A stretch of DNA of 64,000 bases, from contig JAJPJQ010000037.1 in the NCBI GenBank assembly GCA_021324155.1, forward strand, positions 123,553-187,552, in the 5' to 3' direction. Below are positions 44,334-53,871 of the stretch, piece by piece; position 1 is the stretch's first letter; each line of letters starts with the position of its first letter. The notes under the pieces were generated by a model, which did no database searches, was not told where the DNA came from, and worked only from the letters and a program-made list of their open reading frames with translations. The stretch is from Pseudomonadota bacterium. Lineage in GTDB: Bacteria; Desulfobacterota; Binatia; UBA9968. Position numbers and translations under genes: made by a program.

Positions 44334-45168
44334 GGAAAAGAAAACGTACACCCGTCCCGAGCTGCTCACAACTCCCGAGGAGCTCAAAGCGAAGCTCGGC
44401 GCCCCCAATCTGCGCGTGATCGATACGCGCCAGGCCGAGGTCTATGCGCAGGGCCACATTCCCGGCGCGATCCATTTCGATCTCTTCGGCATCAGCCTCA
44501 TCGACACGAGCCCGGCGCCGCTCGCCGCGTTCATGTCGATGATCGCGCACCTCTTCGAGCTGCGCGGCGTCAACCTCGATACGGAGGTCGTTTTCTACGA
44601 GGAAAATTCCGGAATGAAGGCGGCGCGCGGCTTGTGGTTCCTGGAATACTTCGGCCACAAGAAAGTCTCCGTGCTCGACGGCGGTATACAGGCATGGAAA
44701 AAAGCCGGTTATCCAGTAACGACCGACACCGTTCCGCCGAAGGGGACGCAGTTCAAAGTCAGCGAGCAGCGCGAGACGCTCGCGACCTACGACGACGTGC
44801 TCAGAGCGATCGACGACCGGGATGCAAAGCTCGTCGACACGCGCAGCGCCGACGAATACATGGGTCGACTCGTCCGCGCGGCGCGCGGCGGCGCGGTGCC
44901 CGGCGCGGTGCATCTCGAATGGACGCAGAACATCGCGGCCGACGGCGGCTTCAAGACCGAGGCCGAGCTGCGGGCCATGTACGAAAAGATCGGCGTGACG
45001 CCGGACAAAGAAGCGGTCGCCTATTGCCAGGGCGGATATCGCGCCGCGCACACCTACCTCGCGCTCCGGCTCCTGGGTTTTCCCAAGGTCCGCAATTACA
45101 TCGGCTCGTGGAAAGAATGGGGCGACCGCCAGGACCTGCCCATCGAAAAACCGTGGGAGAAAAAGTAG
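44332..45168 (+). CDS. Sulfurtransferase with two rhodanese domains, 278 aa
   Basis: Thiosulfate or 3-mercaptopyruvate sulfurtransferase. The N-terminal inactive rhodanese domain (RVIDTRQAEVYAQGHIPGAI, VVFYEENSGMKAARGLWFLE) lacks a catalytic cysteine. The C-terminal domain has Cys232 in YCQGGYRAAH. Interdomain and length fit the SseA/TST family; the CQGGYR loop is closer to thiosulfate enzymes. Start is ATG 44332, within the palindrome CCATGG. It overlaps the following binding-protein gene by 16 bp. Confidence 0.92.
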   Translation: MEKKTYTRPELLTTPEELKAKLGAPNLRVIDTRQAEVYAQGHIPGAIHFDLFGISLIDTSPAPLAAFMSMIAHLFELRGVNLDTEVVFYEENSGMKAARGLWFLEYFGHKKVSVLDGGIQAWKKAGYPVTTDTVPPKGTQFKVSEQRETLATYDDVLRAIDDRDAKLVDTRSADEYMGRLVRAARGGAVPGAVHLEWTQNIAADGGFKTEAELRAMYEKIGVTPDKEAVAYCQGGYRAAHTYLALRLLGFPKVRNYIGSWKEWGDRQDLPIEKPWEKK

Positions 45169-46166
45169 CTCCGCGGCCGCGAGCCGCAGCATGGTTCGCC
45201 GCCGCGCTCGCGCTGCTTCTCGCCGTCGCGCAAGCGGACGCACAGACGCCGCGCAAAATCACCCTCGCCTATTCCGCCGTCAGCATGACTTGGCTGCCGG
45301 TCAAGGTCGCAGTCGACAAGGGTTTCTTCCGCGAGGAAGGGCTCGAGCCGCAGCTCATTCAAATGCGCGGCAACATCGCGACCGCCGCGCTCGCCACCGG
45401 TGATCTCGATTTCTCGCTGAATATTTCTCCCGTGCTGAACGGCGCGATCCAAGGCCTCGGCCTGAAGCTCGTCTGCGGCCTAAATACGCGGCCGCTGTTC
45501 TCGCTCGTCGTGCGGCCGGAATTCAAAAGCGCGGCCGATCTCAAGGGAAAAGCCTTCGCTGTCTCATCGTTCGGGAATACGCAGGCGATATTGACGGAGA
45601 AGCATTTACAGCATCTCGGGTTGAAAAAAGGCGAGTACCAATTGATCGCGCTCGGCGCGACCGGCGCGCGCGCCGCCGCGCTGGAGAAAAACATCGCGCA
45701 GGGAAGCCTCATGCCGCCGCCGTCGAACGTCATCATGGAAAATCAAGGCTACCGCCTGCTCGGCAACACGGCGGAGATTGTCGTCCACCCGATCGCCGGA
45801 CTCGGCACGCACGAAAGCAAGATTCGCAATCAGCCCGAGATGGTACGGAAGGCGCTGCGCGCGGCGCTGAAAGGCCTCGCGTTCGTGCGCAACAATCGCA
45901 GCGAGACAATCCGGCTCATCATGGCGATGAATCAAATCGACGAGAAGACCGCTGCGCGGACGTACGATGTTTCAAAGCCGGGCTTTAGCGCGAACGGTCT
46001 TCTGACCGGCGAGGATTTAAGCATCGAGTGGGTCTTCATCCAGCAGGAAACGAAAAAGACCGGCGTGCCGGTCTCGATCGCCTACGATATGACGCTGCTG
46101 CGCGAGGCGCAGAGAGAACTGGCGATTAAACCATCAAACGACGAGCCGCCGCATGCGCGGCACTAG
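45153..46166 (+). CDS. NMT1/TauA-type ABC substrate-binding protein, 337 aa
   Basis: Periplasmic binding protein. Signal peptide (AAAWFAAALALLLAVAQADA) then KITLAYSAVSMTWLPVKVAV, GFFREEGLEPQLIQMRGNIA and DLKGKAFAVSSFGNTQAIL, typical of the nitrate/sulfonate/thiamin-precursor family. The GTG at 45153 lies inside the end of the rhodanese gene; no ribosome site is obvious, so coupled translation is likely. Pairing with rhodanese hints at a sulfur compound, which is inference. No permease or ATPase adjoins it. Confidence 0.85.
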   Translation: MGEKVAPRPRAAAWFAAALALLLAVAQADAQTPRKITLAYSAVSMTWLPVKVAVDKGFFREEGLEPQLIQMRGNIATAALATGDLDFSLNISPVLNGAIQGLGLKLVCGLNTRPLFSLVVRPEFKSAADLKGKAFAVSSFGNTQAILTEKHLQHLGLKKGEYQLIALGATGARAAALEKNIAQGSLMPPPSNVIMENQGYRLLGNTAEIVVHPIAGLGTHESKIRNQPEMVRKALRAALKGLAFVRNNRSETIRLIMAMNQIDEKTAARTYDVSKPGFSANGLLTGEDLSIEWVFIQQETKKTGVPVSIAYDMTLLREAQRELAIKPSNDEPPHARH

Positions 46167-47402
46167 CCAGGCGACGAGCAGCGCGAGTACGATCACGATG
46201 CCTCCCATGATGGCAACGGTTGTCGGCGCGCCGACGAGATGCGCGGCCACTCCCGCCATCAGCGCGCCCGCGGGCATGAGCCCGCGGTCGAGCATATAGA
46301 GGCTCATGACGCGGCCGCGCAGCGCGTCCGGCGTGAGCATCTGCAAAAGCGTGTTCGTCGTCGCCATGAACATGATCTGGCAGGCGCCGACGCCGACGAG
46401 CACGATCAGAGCCACCGGAAATGATTTCATTCGCGAAAACAAGATCAGAAAGCTGCCGAGAAAGATGAGGCTCCACAACAGCAGCAGTCCCTTGCGCTTG
46501 ATACCGTAAGTGCTGGAGGAAAGCAGGAGCACCGAGAGGACCGCGCCTGCGCCCGGCGCCGCCAGGAGCAGCCCGAGCCCTTCCGGCCCGACGCCGAGCA
46601 CGTCTTTCTGAAAGACCGGCATCAGCGTCTGGTACGGCACGGCGAAGACGCGCGGCACGTACGCCGCCATCATGAGCGCAAGCACCGTCGGGTTCGACCA
46701 GACGTACGCGAGCCCTTCCTTCAGATTCGCGAGCGCAGAGGATTGGCGCGCGTCCTCCGGGGTCGGCGGCACATGCATCCAATAGATCATCAAGAGCACG
46801 CCGGCGTAGGCCACCGACTGCACGAAAAAATTCCCGCCCGCGCCGAATGCGGCGATGAGCACGCCGCCGAGCGCCGGCCCGAGCACCTTGTTGATGTTGA
46901 AGCCCATCGAGTTGAGCGCGATCGCGCTCATGAGCTCGTTTTTCGGCACGACGCCCGGGACACAGCTTTGCCGCACAGGCTCGTTGAAGGCCCACGCCAT
47001 GCCGGTCAGCAGCGTGAAGACGAACAGGTGCCACGGCTGGAGATAACCCGAGACGACGAGCGCGCCCATCGCGAGCGCCGTCACGATCAGCACGTACTGC
47101 GTTCGCAGCATCAGCTGCCTGCGGTCCATGCGATCGGCGGCGACGCCGGCGATCGGACCGGCAACCAGAAACGGCAGCGCGCGCACGCCGTTGAGCGCGC
47201 CGAGCAGCACCGACGATCCCGTGAGATCGTAGAGCAGCCAGCCGAGCGTCACTTGCTGGATCCATTGCCCGGCGCTCATGAGCACCGTGCCGGTCCAAAG
47301 ATAGCGGTAATCGAGATGGCGGAGAGGAGAAAAGGCGCGCAGCCCGAAGCGGGATTCGGCTACTGGAGCTTCGGCGGTAGCGGGCGTCGATAACTCTTCC
47401 AA
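46134..47402 (-). CDS. MFS exporter (EntS/MFS_3 type), 422 aa
   Basis: Twelve-helix major facilitator. The N-terminal block LDYRYLWTGTVLMSAGQWIQ, loop GVAADRMDRRQLMLRTQ and the second-half loops are typical of the enterobactin-exporter/MFS_3 group. Likely a drug, siderophore or metabolite efflux pump. Its 3' end overlaps the convergent binding-protein gene by 33 bp. Confidence 0.92.
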   Translation of the reverse strand: MEELSTPATAEAPVAESRFGLRAFSPLRHLDYRYLWTGTVLMSAGQWIQQVTLGWLLYDLTGSSVLLGALNGVRALPFLVAGPIAGVAADRMDRRQLMLRTQYVLIVTALAMGALVVSGYLQPWHLFVFTLLTGMAWAFNEPVRQSCVPGVVPKNELMSAIALNSMGFNINKVLGPALGGVLIAAFGAGGNFFVQSVAYAGVLLMIYWMHVPPTPEDARQSSALANLKEGLAYVWSNPTVLALMMAAYVPRVFAVPYQTLMPVFQKDVLGVGPEGLGLLLAAPGAGAVLSVLLLSSSTYGIKRKGLLLLWSLIFLGSFLILFSRMKSFPVALIVLVGVGACQIMFMATTNTLLQMLTPDALRGRVMSLYMLDRGLMPAGALMAGVAAHLVGAPTTVAIMGGIVIVLALLVAWLVPRMRRLVV

Positions 47403-47481
47403 GAATTTCTCGTAGTGTTGCGCCGTTCGGAAAAGTAACGATAGTATCTAGCAGGAAGTGTCCAAGCTTACCAGGACTTTT

Positions 47482-48018
47482 ATGCCTGCGACGCAAAAGA
47501 TTACCGCCTGGACGATCTGCATCGTGCTCGGCGCGTCTATCGCCGCGTACGCCGCGGAAAGATCATCGTTGGATATGAAGAGCGCGGCGTTTCAAAACGG
47601 CGGCGACATCCCGCGAAAGCACACGTGCGACGGCGGCGATGTTTCGCCCGCGCTTTCATGGACCGGCGCGCCAGCCCGGACGAGAGCATTCGCTCTCATC
47701 GTCGATGATCCCGACGCGCCCGGCGGAACGTGGGTGCATTGGGTACTGTACGATTTGCCGGCGAACGCAAAGAATCTGGCGGAGGGAAGCGGCGGCGAAA
47801 GTCAGCCGACCGGTGCCAAGCAAGGCGTCAACGATTTCCGGAAGACGGGATACGGCGGCCCGTGCCCGCCGGGCGGAACGCACCGATATTATTTCAAGCT
47901 CTACGCGCTCGACGCGCCGACGGAGTTGAAACCCGGAGCGACGAAGCAGCAAGTGCTCGCCGCGACGAAAGGTCACGTGCTGGCTGAAAGCGAGCTGGTG
48001 GGCAGGTACGGAAGGTAG
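47482..48018 (+). CDS. YbhB/YbcL (PEBP, Raf kinase inhibitor-like) protein, exported, 178 aa
   Basis: Phosphatidylethanolamine-binding-protein fold. After a signal peptide (ITAWTICIVLGASIAAYA) come PRKHTCDGGDVSPALSWTGA, LIVDDPDAPGGTWVHWVLYD and GPCPPGGTHRYYFKLYALD, the ligand-pocket motifs. ATG 47482 follows AGGA; a GTG at 47458 is alternative. Function of bacterial PEBP proteins is not settled. Confidence 0.92.
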   Translation: MPATQKITAWTICIVLGASIAAYAAERSSLDMKSAAFQNGGDIPRKHTCDGGDVSPALSWTGAPARTRAFALIVDDPDAPGGTWVHWVLYDLPANAKNLAEGSGGESQPTGAKQGVNDFRKTGYGGPCPPGGTHRYYFKLYALDAPTELKPGATKQQVLAATKGHVLAESELVGRYGR

Positions 48019-48024
48019 TTTTTC

Positions 48025-48178
48025 AAGCTTCGCCGAGCTTTTCGTCTGCGTCGAAGTGCCGAGTCGAGAAGCGAGCAGCCCAAGGCCCGAAGGACGACAC
48101 AGGCAGCGTATCTGTTTGGTACGCTGAGGATGGCCGGTGACCGAGAACGCAGGGCGGCGAAGCTTATCGGCTCGGCAC
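48025..48178. repeat. Structured intergenic element between convergent genes
   Basis: Three complementary pairs: AAGCTTCGCCG (48025-48035) with CGGCGAAGCTT (48155-48165); GTGCCGAG (48056-48063) with CTCGGCAC (48171-48178); and a hairpin CAGCGTA/TACGCTG (48104-48110, 48120-48126) with a 9-base loop. The first two pairs are interleaved rather than nested. No open frame. It could be a small mobile palindromic element or an RNA with a pseudoknot. Confidence 0.6.
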
Positions 48179-48888
48179 TATTTCGGCTTGTCGAATTTCA
48201 GAACAAACCGGTCGCTCTTACCGCGCTGCTCCTTGACCGCGTTGGTCGTGTGCGGGTCGTCGGCGTTCTTCAGCAGGTCGGATTCTTTGCCGAGCTTGAA
48301 TCCGACGGCCGTGACTTCACTGACGACCAGCGCGGGCTCGATGCGGTGCAGCGTTTTCGCGACCGAGTCGCCGGCGCCCGAAGCGGCGGCGTGGTCGACG
48401 ACGCCATAGCTTCCTCCGGGCTTCAGCGCCGCGAAGACGCGCTTGTTCATCGCGATGCGGTCCTCCTTCGCGATCTCATGATAATCGAGGTTCAGCAAGA
48501 CGAAGTCGAGCGAGCCGTCCTGCGGCAGCCCTACGCTCGCCATCGGCCCCTCGACGATTTTCACGTTGGCATACTGCGGCGCCTTGAAGCGCTCGCGCGT
48601 CTCGTCGCGCACCGTCGGATTGGCGGAATAAACGACGCCTTTCGGGCCGACGGCCTGCGACAGGATCGCAGTGTAATACCCGCGGCTCGCCATCAGGTCG
48701 GCGACTTTTTCCCCCGGCTTGACGCCGTAAAACTTGAGCATCTCGTCGGGCTTGCGCACCGCGTCGATGTCGCGCTCGGCCTGCGGCCGGTTAGTGTCGC
48801 CGAGAATCGCTTTGTAATCCTGCGCCGGAGCGGAAGCCGCCATGAGCAAAGCAACCGCCGTGAATAAATATCGAAGTGAAATATTCAT
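48178..48888 (-). CDS. Exported methyltransferase-like protein, 236 aa
   Basis: The signal peptide (YLFTAVALLMAASAPA) precedes a Rossmann-like methyltransferase fold (KPGEKVADLMASRGYYTAIL, SLDFVLLNLDYHEI, ALKPGGSYGVVDH). It matches the COG4798 group of predicted methyltransferases that carry leader peptides. Periplasmic placement leaves the SAM supply unexplained. It is 15 bp downstream of the SH3-domain gene. Confidence 0.85.
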   Translation of the reverse strand: MNISLRYLFTAVALLMAASAPAQDYKAILGDTNRPQAERDIDAVRKPDEMLKFYGVKPGEKVADLMASRGYYTAILSQAVGPKGVVYSANPTVRDETRERFKAPQYANVKIVEGPMASVGLPQDGSLDFVLLNLDYHEIAKEDRIAMNKRVFAALKPGGSYGVVDHAAASGAGDSVAKTLHRIEPALVVSEVTAVGFKLGKESDLLKNADDPHTTNAVKEQRGKSDRFVLKFDKPK

Positions 48889-48903
48889 CGGGTCTCCTTC
48901 CAG

Positions 48904-49698
48904 TTAGAACCGGTCCCTGTTTTCAGCTTGCGTGGGTTTCGGCGCGACGTCGTCGCGGCGGATATAGCCGGGCGGCTTGCCGTATTTGGAGCGCACCTCG
49001 TACCAGTCTCCGATCGAGGAGACCACATTGACGATGATGCCGCGCTGGACGAGCGCGACCTCGCGCGCCGAGGAAGAAGGCTTCTCCAACACCGCGGTGT
49101 CGCGAACGACTTCGTACTGGCCCGCTTCGCTCGCGCGGCGCGGCGGTGCTTGGGGTGGTGGCGTGGCGAGGGGCGCCGGCGGCGCGGACGCTGCCGTTCG
49201 ATCCCGCGGTGGTTGCGCTTTGGACGATGGCGACGAAGGCGCCAAAGCTACGGTCCGATCGCGCGCCAATGGCGCGGCCGGCGCCGGAGCGCGGGCGAAC
49301 TGCTTCTGCGCAGACTTTAATTTCTGCTGCGCGGCAGCGAGCTCGCTCCTCGTATCGGCTAGCTTCGCCTCTAGATCCTTGACGCGGCCCGCGTTGGCTT
49401 CGTTTTCTTTGCGCAGCCGGTCGACGTCCGCAGCAAGCTCCTGGATGCGCCGCTCGCTTTCCGTGTTGGGCTGCGCAATCGGATTATCCGGCTTATCCGC
49501 CGGTAGCGGAGTGCTTTGCTGCCGCTGGTCCGGCTTGACCGCTGGGCGAACGACTTCCTGCCCCGGCGCGCTCTTTTCCACGGGCGCGATGGCGACGGTA
49601 TTGGGGTTCTTTTTTCTCAGCGCGCGCACGGACAGTACCACCACGACGACGAGCAGCGTGAAGATGACGACGTATGTCCAGCGGGGGTAGGACTCCAT
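48904..49698 (-). CDS. Membrane-anchored coiled-coil protein with SH3-like domain, 264 aa
   Basis: One N-terminal helix (WTYVVIFTLLVVVVVLSVRA), a proline-rich linker, a coiled coil at about 80-135 (ERRIQELAADVDRLRKENEA), a long proline/alanine-rich spacer and a C-terminal bacterial SH3 domain (YEVVRDTAVLEKPSSSAREV, SIGDWYEVRSKYGKPPGYIR). AAGGAG precedes ATG 49698. Such proteins bind the cell wall or other envelope proteins; a precise role is not known. Confidence 0.85.
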   Translation of the reverse strand: MESYPRWTYVVIFTLLVVVVVLSVRALRKKNPNTVAIAPVEKSAPGQEVVRPAVKPDQRQQSTPLPADKPDNPIAQPNTESERRIQELAADVDRLRKENEANAGRVKDLEAKLADTRSELAAAQQKLKSAQKQFARAPAPAAPLARDRTVALAPSSPSSKAQPPRDRTAASAPPAPLATPPPQAPPRRASEAGQYEVVRDTAVLEKPSSSAREVALVQRGIIVNVVSSIGDWYEVRSKYGKPPGYIRRDDVAPKPTQAENRDRF

Positions 49699-49786
49699 GC
49701 GCGGCTCCTTTGCGCGTATTATGCCCGTTCTTTTGCGGCTTTCCAAGATATCGGCGCTATGTTAAGCAATGCGCGAGGCGGCAAAC

Positions 49787-50728
49787 ATGGCGGTAGTCAT
49801 CGGAGAAAAAGAGACGCGGCGACTGATCGACATGCCGCGCGCGGTGAAGGTCGTCGAAGAGATGTTCCGCGACCGCGCCGCCGGCAAGACGCGCAGCATC
49901 CCGCGCCGGCGGCTCAAAGGCAGCGAGAAACAGCTGAACGTCATGGCGGCGTGGCACGGCGGCACGGACCTTTTGTGTCTGCGCGCCTACGCGGGCGCGT
50001 CGAATACGATCACGCTGTACCACGGCCGCAGCGGCGAGATTCGCGCGATCCTGAACGCCAGCTACTTGAGCAGCCTGCGCACGGGCGCGGCGAGCGGCGT
50101 TGCGGCCCGATATTTGGCGCCGCCAACCACCGATACGCTCGGCATCGTCGGCCCCGGATGGCAGGCGACGTTCCAGGTCGAGGCGATCGTCCACGCTTGT
50201 AAAATTAAAGAAATTCTCGTCTATGGCCGGAATCCGAAGAAGATCAACGCGTTCATCAAGGAAATGCGGCGGACGGTCCGCGTGCCGTTCCAAGAGGCGG
50301 CGTCGCTGGAGCAGGTCGAGCGCGAGTCCGACATCTTCGTCCTCGCTACCGACGCGGCGCAGCCGCTCACCGACGGCCGGGCGCTGAAGGACGAATGCCT
50401 CGTCATCTCGATGGGCGCCAACCAGCCGGTTAAGCACGAGGTCTCCGGCGCACTCATCCGCCGCATGGATCTCGTCACGACCGACGATCTGCCGACGGCG
50501 CAGGGCGACAGCGGCGATCTCATCGCGGCGTGCAACGAGGGCGTCATCCGCTGGGAGAAAGTCGTCCCGCTGGAAAACATCGTCGCCGGAAAAGGTCCCC
50601 TGCCGCGGCCGAACCGGATTCTGTTCCAGTCGAACGGCATCGCCGACGAGGACCTCGCCGTCGGCCGCTTCGTCTGGGAGCAGGCGAAGAAGAAAAAATC
50701 GAAAGTCAGAGCAGTCAACGAAATCTGA
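49787..50728 (+). CDS. Ornithine cyclodeaminase/mu-crystallin family protein, 313 aa
   Basis: NAD(P)-dependent. Rossmann block LGIVGPGWQATFQVEAIVHA, substrate blocks SIPRRRLKGSEKQLNVMAAW and ASYLSSLRTGAASGVAARYL. Family members include ornithine cyclodeaminase, ketimine reductases and amino-acid dehydrogenases. ATG 49787 follows GAGG; ATG 49769 is possible. It is 11 bp upstream of an aldehyde dehydrogenase, suggesting a joint catabolic step for an amino compound. Confidence 0.9.
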   Translation: MAVVIGEKETRRLIDMPRAVKVVEEMFRDRAAGKTRSIPRRRLKGSEKQLNVMAAWHGGTDLLCLRAYAGASNTITLYHGRSGEIRAILNASYLSSLRTGAASGVAARYLAPPTTDTLGIVGPGWQATFQVEAIVHACKIKEILVYGRNPKKINAFIKEMRRTVRVPFQEAASLEQVERESDIFVLATDAAQPLTDGRALKDECLVISMGANQPVKHEVSGALIRRMDLVTTDDLPTAQGDSGDLIAACNEGVIRWEKVVPLENIVAGKGPLPRPNRILFQSNGIADEDLAVGRFVWEQAKKKKSKVRAVNEI

Positions 50729-50739
50729 AGAGGCGTTGT

Positions 50740-52209
50740 ATGCATACCGGCTCCTATATCGAAGGCAAATGGCAGCATCCGAAATCGGAGCGGCTCGTCC
50801 GCAATATCAATCCCGCCGACACGAGCGACGTGCTGGCGGAATTTCCCGCGGCGACCACGGCCGATGTCGAGCGGGCCATCGCCGCAGCGTCGGCGGCATT
50901 TCCCGGCTGGAGAGACACCCCCGGCCCGGAGCGTGGCCGCGTCCTCTGGCGCGCCGCCGACATCGCGCGCCAGCGCGCCGACGAGATCGCACGCACGCTG
51001 ACGCGCGAGGAAGGAAAAATTTTCAAAGAGGCGAAGGGCGAGGTGATGAAGGGCATCTCGCTCCTCGAGTTCTACGCGGGCGAAGGCTTTCGTATGCATG
51101 GGAAGACCCTGCCATCCGAGGCGCGCGACACTTTCACCTATACGATCCGCCGCGCGCTCGGCGTCGTCGGCCTGATCGCGCCGTGGAATTTTCCCTGGGC
51201 GATTCCGGTGTGGAAGTCGGCGCCGGCGCTCGCGGCGGGCAACGCGGTCGTCTTCAAGCCGGCGGAGTTGACGCCGGCAACGGCGGCATTAATGGCGGAG
51301 ATTTACGAGCAGGCCGGACTACCGCCCGGCGTCTTCAACATGGTCGTCGGCTCGGGCTCGGTCGTGGGCGAGGCGATGGTCGCAGCGAAAGAGTTGCGCG
51401 CGATCTCGTTCACGGGCTCGAACGAGATCGGCGGCGCGCTTTATGTCAAGGCCGCGATGCGCGGCGCCAAAGTCACCTGCGAGATGGGCGGTAAGAACGC
51501 CGTCATCGTCATGCCCGACGCCGATTTGGACAAGGCTGCGGTTGCGATCCACGGCGGCGCCTTCGGCTCGACCGGGCAGCGCTGCACGGCGACCTCGCGC
51601 GTAATCGCGATGCCCGAAATTAAAGCCGCGCTCGTCGAGCGGCTCGTCGCGCAGGCGAAGAAGATCAAGGTCGGTTCCGGCCTGGAGGACGGCGTCGACA
51701 TGGGGCCGGCGGTGGACGAGAAGCAGTGGAAGACCGATCTCGACTACATCGACATCGGCAAGCGCGAAGGCGCGCGCCTCGTGCTCGGCGGCGGCAAACC
51801 GCAGCACTTAGACGGGGGCTACTTCGTCGAGCCGACGATCTTCGACGAGGTCACGCCGGCGATGCGTATCTTCCGCGAGGAGATTTTCGGCCCGGTGCTG
51901 TCCGTCGCGACCGCGAAGAGCCTCGACGAGGCGCTCCGCTTCGCGAACGCGGTCGACTACGGCCTCACGTCATCGATCTTCACCGAGAACGTCGACACGA
52001 TCATGCGCTTCGTCGAAGGCGTCGAGACCGGCATGGTGCACGTCAACGAGCCGACGATCGGCGGCGAGGCGCAATTGCCGTTCGGCGGCACGAAGGCAAC
52101 CGGCGTCGGCGAGCGTGAGATGGCGGAAGAGGGGCTCAACTTTTTTACCGAATTGAAAACCGTCTTCATCAACTACTCGGGCAAGGCCGAGCGGTCGATG
52201 ACGCGGTAG
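50740..52209 (+). CDS. Aldehyde dehydrogenase, 489 aa
   Basis: NAD(P)-dependent. [34 protein letters not shown], general base in [13 protein letters not shown] and nucleophile cysteine in [14 protein letters not shown]. The pattern is closest to alpha-ketoglutarate or succinate semialdehyde dehydrogenases. GAAGAGG precedes ATG 50740. Coupled with the ornithine-cyclodeaminase-like gene. Confidence 0.93.
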   Translation: MHTGSYIEGKWQHPKSERLVRNINPADTSDVLAEFPAATTADVERAIAAASAAFPGWRDTPGPERGRVLWRAADIARQRADEIARTLTREEGKIFKEAKGEVMKGISLLEFYAGEGFRMHGKTLPSEARDTFTYTIRRALGVVGLIAPWNFPWAIPVWKSAPALAAGNAVVFKPAELTPATAALMAEIYEQAGLPPGVFNMVVGSGSVVGEAMVAAKELRAISFTGSNEIGGALYVKAAMRGAKVTCEMGGKNAVIVMPDADLDKAAVAIHGGAFGSTGQRCTATSRVIAMPEIKAALVERLVAQAKKIKVGSGLEDGVDMGPAVDEKQWKTDLDYIDIGKREGARLVLGGGKPQHLDGGYFVEPTIFDEVTPAMRIFREEIFGPVLSVATAKSLDEALRFANAVDYGLTSSIFTENVDTIMRFVEGVETGMVHVNEPTIGGEAQLPFGGTKATGVGEREMAEEGLNFFTELKTVFINYSGKAERSMTR

Positions 52210-52212
52210 CGA

Positions 52213-52626
52213 TCACTTTTTTAGGATTTCGATGAACCACTTCGGCTTCATGGCGCCGAAGTCGGTTCGCCGATGATGTAAAACGTATTTGGCCGGGTCG
52301 AGAACCGCGGATTGACCTTGCTTCCTCTCGAACAAGCCCCAATGCCATACGTTCCTGAAACTTTCCTTGTGATATTTGATCGAGAGCAGCGCCTTGTCAG
52401 GCAGCGCCTCCCATGAGACGAAAGGCTTTTCTTCCTCTGAGCACTGAATTCCGAATCTCCGAAGTAGCCGACGAACGTAATGCGTATCTGAATAAAGATT
52501 TTTATCTCTGACTCTGATACCGAGACTCGCGGCCGCCTGTTTGACCTCGGCATAAGTTTTTCCTGCGAGCATCGCCACGCAGGCAAGACCGCAGCCGGTC
52601 TCGTCCTCCTGCAAGACAATTTTCAT
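52213..52626 (-). CDS. C39-like papain-fold peptidase domain protein, 137 aa
   Basis: QEDETGCGLACVAMLAG matches the N-terminal motif of C39 bacteriocin-processing peptidases, with oxyanion Gln6 and Cys12. His95 (VWHWGLFE) and Asp110 (AVLDPAKY) complete the triad. The domain stands alone, with no ABC transporter. The start at ATG 52626 lacks a good ribosome site. It is 19 bp downstream of the Gfo/Idh gene and convergent with the aldehyde dehydrogenase. Confidence 0.72.
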   Translation of the reverse strand: MKIVLQEDETGCGLACVAMLAGKTYAEVKQAAASLGIRVRDKNLYSDTHYVRRLLRRFGIQCSEEEKPFVSWEALPDKALLSIKYHKESFRNVWHWGLFERKQGQSAVLDPAKYVLHHRRTDFGAMKPKWFIEILKK

Positions 52627-52645
52627 CGATGGTGAATTCGCGGCC

Positions 52646-53857
52646 TCAATCCGTCGTCGGGCTCTGGTGCGTGAGCGTAATCTCGCGGTGTTCGCGCGCC
52701 GATTGCATGATCGCGAGGCATACTTCAAGCGTCGCCATGCCCCAGCGGCCGTCGTGGTACACTGGCCGATTTTCAACGACGGAGTCGTACAATTCTTTTA
52801 GTTCCGAGAAGCGCGACGCGCTGCGGCCGGTGACCGGCAGCTCTTTCCGCCCTTCGTCGCCGTAAACGTAAATTCCCTCCGGCGATTGGCGGATGTCGCC
52901 GCGCTCGCACGTGGCAAGCGTGATGCCGAAAAAATGGCCGCCGCCCTGGATGCCGCGCCGTCGCCGGTTCTCCTCGAGCGCCATGCCGTGCGCAAACTCC
53001 CCTTCCCGCTTGCCGCCGAAGCGCATCGCCTCTTTCGCCTTCTCCTCGTCGATCGTCTTGTTCCGGAGCGCGCGGCGCACCGCGATGCGCTCTTCGGGGT
53101 TGTAATGACGCTCGCCGGTGTCCCAGGTAAGCTCGGATGTATCGAAGTATCCGTATCCGTTGTAAACGACACTCGCCGGCGTGCCGTTCTCGAATTCGAG
53201 AAACGCGGAGTAATAGCCCGGCGCGGGGCGCTCCGGCATCCATTGTCCGGTGACAGCGCGGACGCTTTTTACCATGCCGCCGCCGAGCAGCCGTATCGTG
53301 TCGATCTGGTGCGGCCCCTGTCGATAGACGACGCCGCCGCCGGTTTTCAAATCCAATTCCTGCGGCATGCGCGGGCGCAACATCCAGTCGGTGAACATCC
53401 AGGTATGCAGCGCGCGAACCGGGCCGAGCTCGCCCGACACGATCGCCTTGCGCATCGCGCGGATCGCGGGATTGAAGCTCTGTGTGTGGCCGCAGAGAAG
53501 CTTCACTTTGTTCTTCTCGACCGCCGCGACCATCTTCTCGCACTCGGCGATCGACAGCGCCATCGGCTTTTCGACGACGACGTGCTTGCCATGATTCGCG
53601 GCCGTGATCACGTGCTCGCAATGGAACTGGTTCGGCGTCGAGACCCATACCGCCTCGACTTCCGGATCCTGGCAGAGCTTCTCGACGCTGTCGTAGCCGC
53701 GGCCGCCGTATTTTTCCTTGAACGTGTCGAGCGCGTCTTTGCGAAAGTCCGCCGCCGCGACGAGCTGCATGCCTTCCATCTGCGCCATCGCCGGAATAAT
53801 CTGCGTGCTGCCGACGCCGAGCCCCGCGACCGCGACCTTTAAAATTCTATCCGCCAT
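52646..53857 (-). CDS. Gfo/Idh/MocA family dehydrogenase, 403 aa
   Basis: NAD(P)-dependent oxidoreductase. Rossmann motif VAVAGLGVGSTQIIPAM, AVWVSTPNQFHCEHVITAAN, catalytic lysine in VVVEKPMALSIAECEKM and a C-terminal substrate domain (TGGGVVYRQGPHQIDTIRLL). Close in pattern to phthalate dihydrodiol-type or inositol-type dehydrogenases; substrate unknown. It follows an ABC ATPase on the same strand across an AT-rich patch. Confidence 0.9.
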   Translation of the reverse strand: MADRILKVAVAGLGVGSTQIIPAMAQMEGMQLVAAADFRKDALDTFKEKYGGRGYDSVEKLCQDPEVEAVWVSTPNQFHCEHVITAANHGKHVVVEKPMALSIAECEKMVAAVEKNKVKLLCGHTQSFNPAIRAMRKAIVSGELGPVRALHTWMFTDWMLRPRMPQELDLKTGGGVVYRQGPHQIDTIRLLGGGMVKSVRAVTGQWMPERPAPGYYSAFLEFENGTPASVVYNGYGYFDTSELTWDTGERHYNPEERIAVRRALRNKTIDEEKAKEAMRFGGKREGEFAHGMALEENRRRRGIQGGGHFFGITLATCERGDIRQSPEGIYVYGDEGRKELPVTGRSASRFSELKELYDSVVENRPVYHDGRWGMATLEVCLAIMQSAREHREITLTHQSPTTD

Positions 53858-53871
53858 CTTTTTCTCCTGCC

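Noticed and set aside
44286..45152. Long 626-aa frame fused to the NMT1 binding protein
   Set aside because: This part shadows the rhodanese gene in another frame; the signal peptide starts after 45153.
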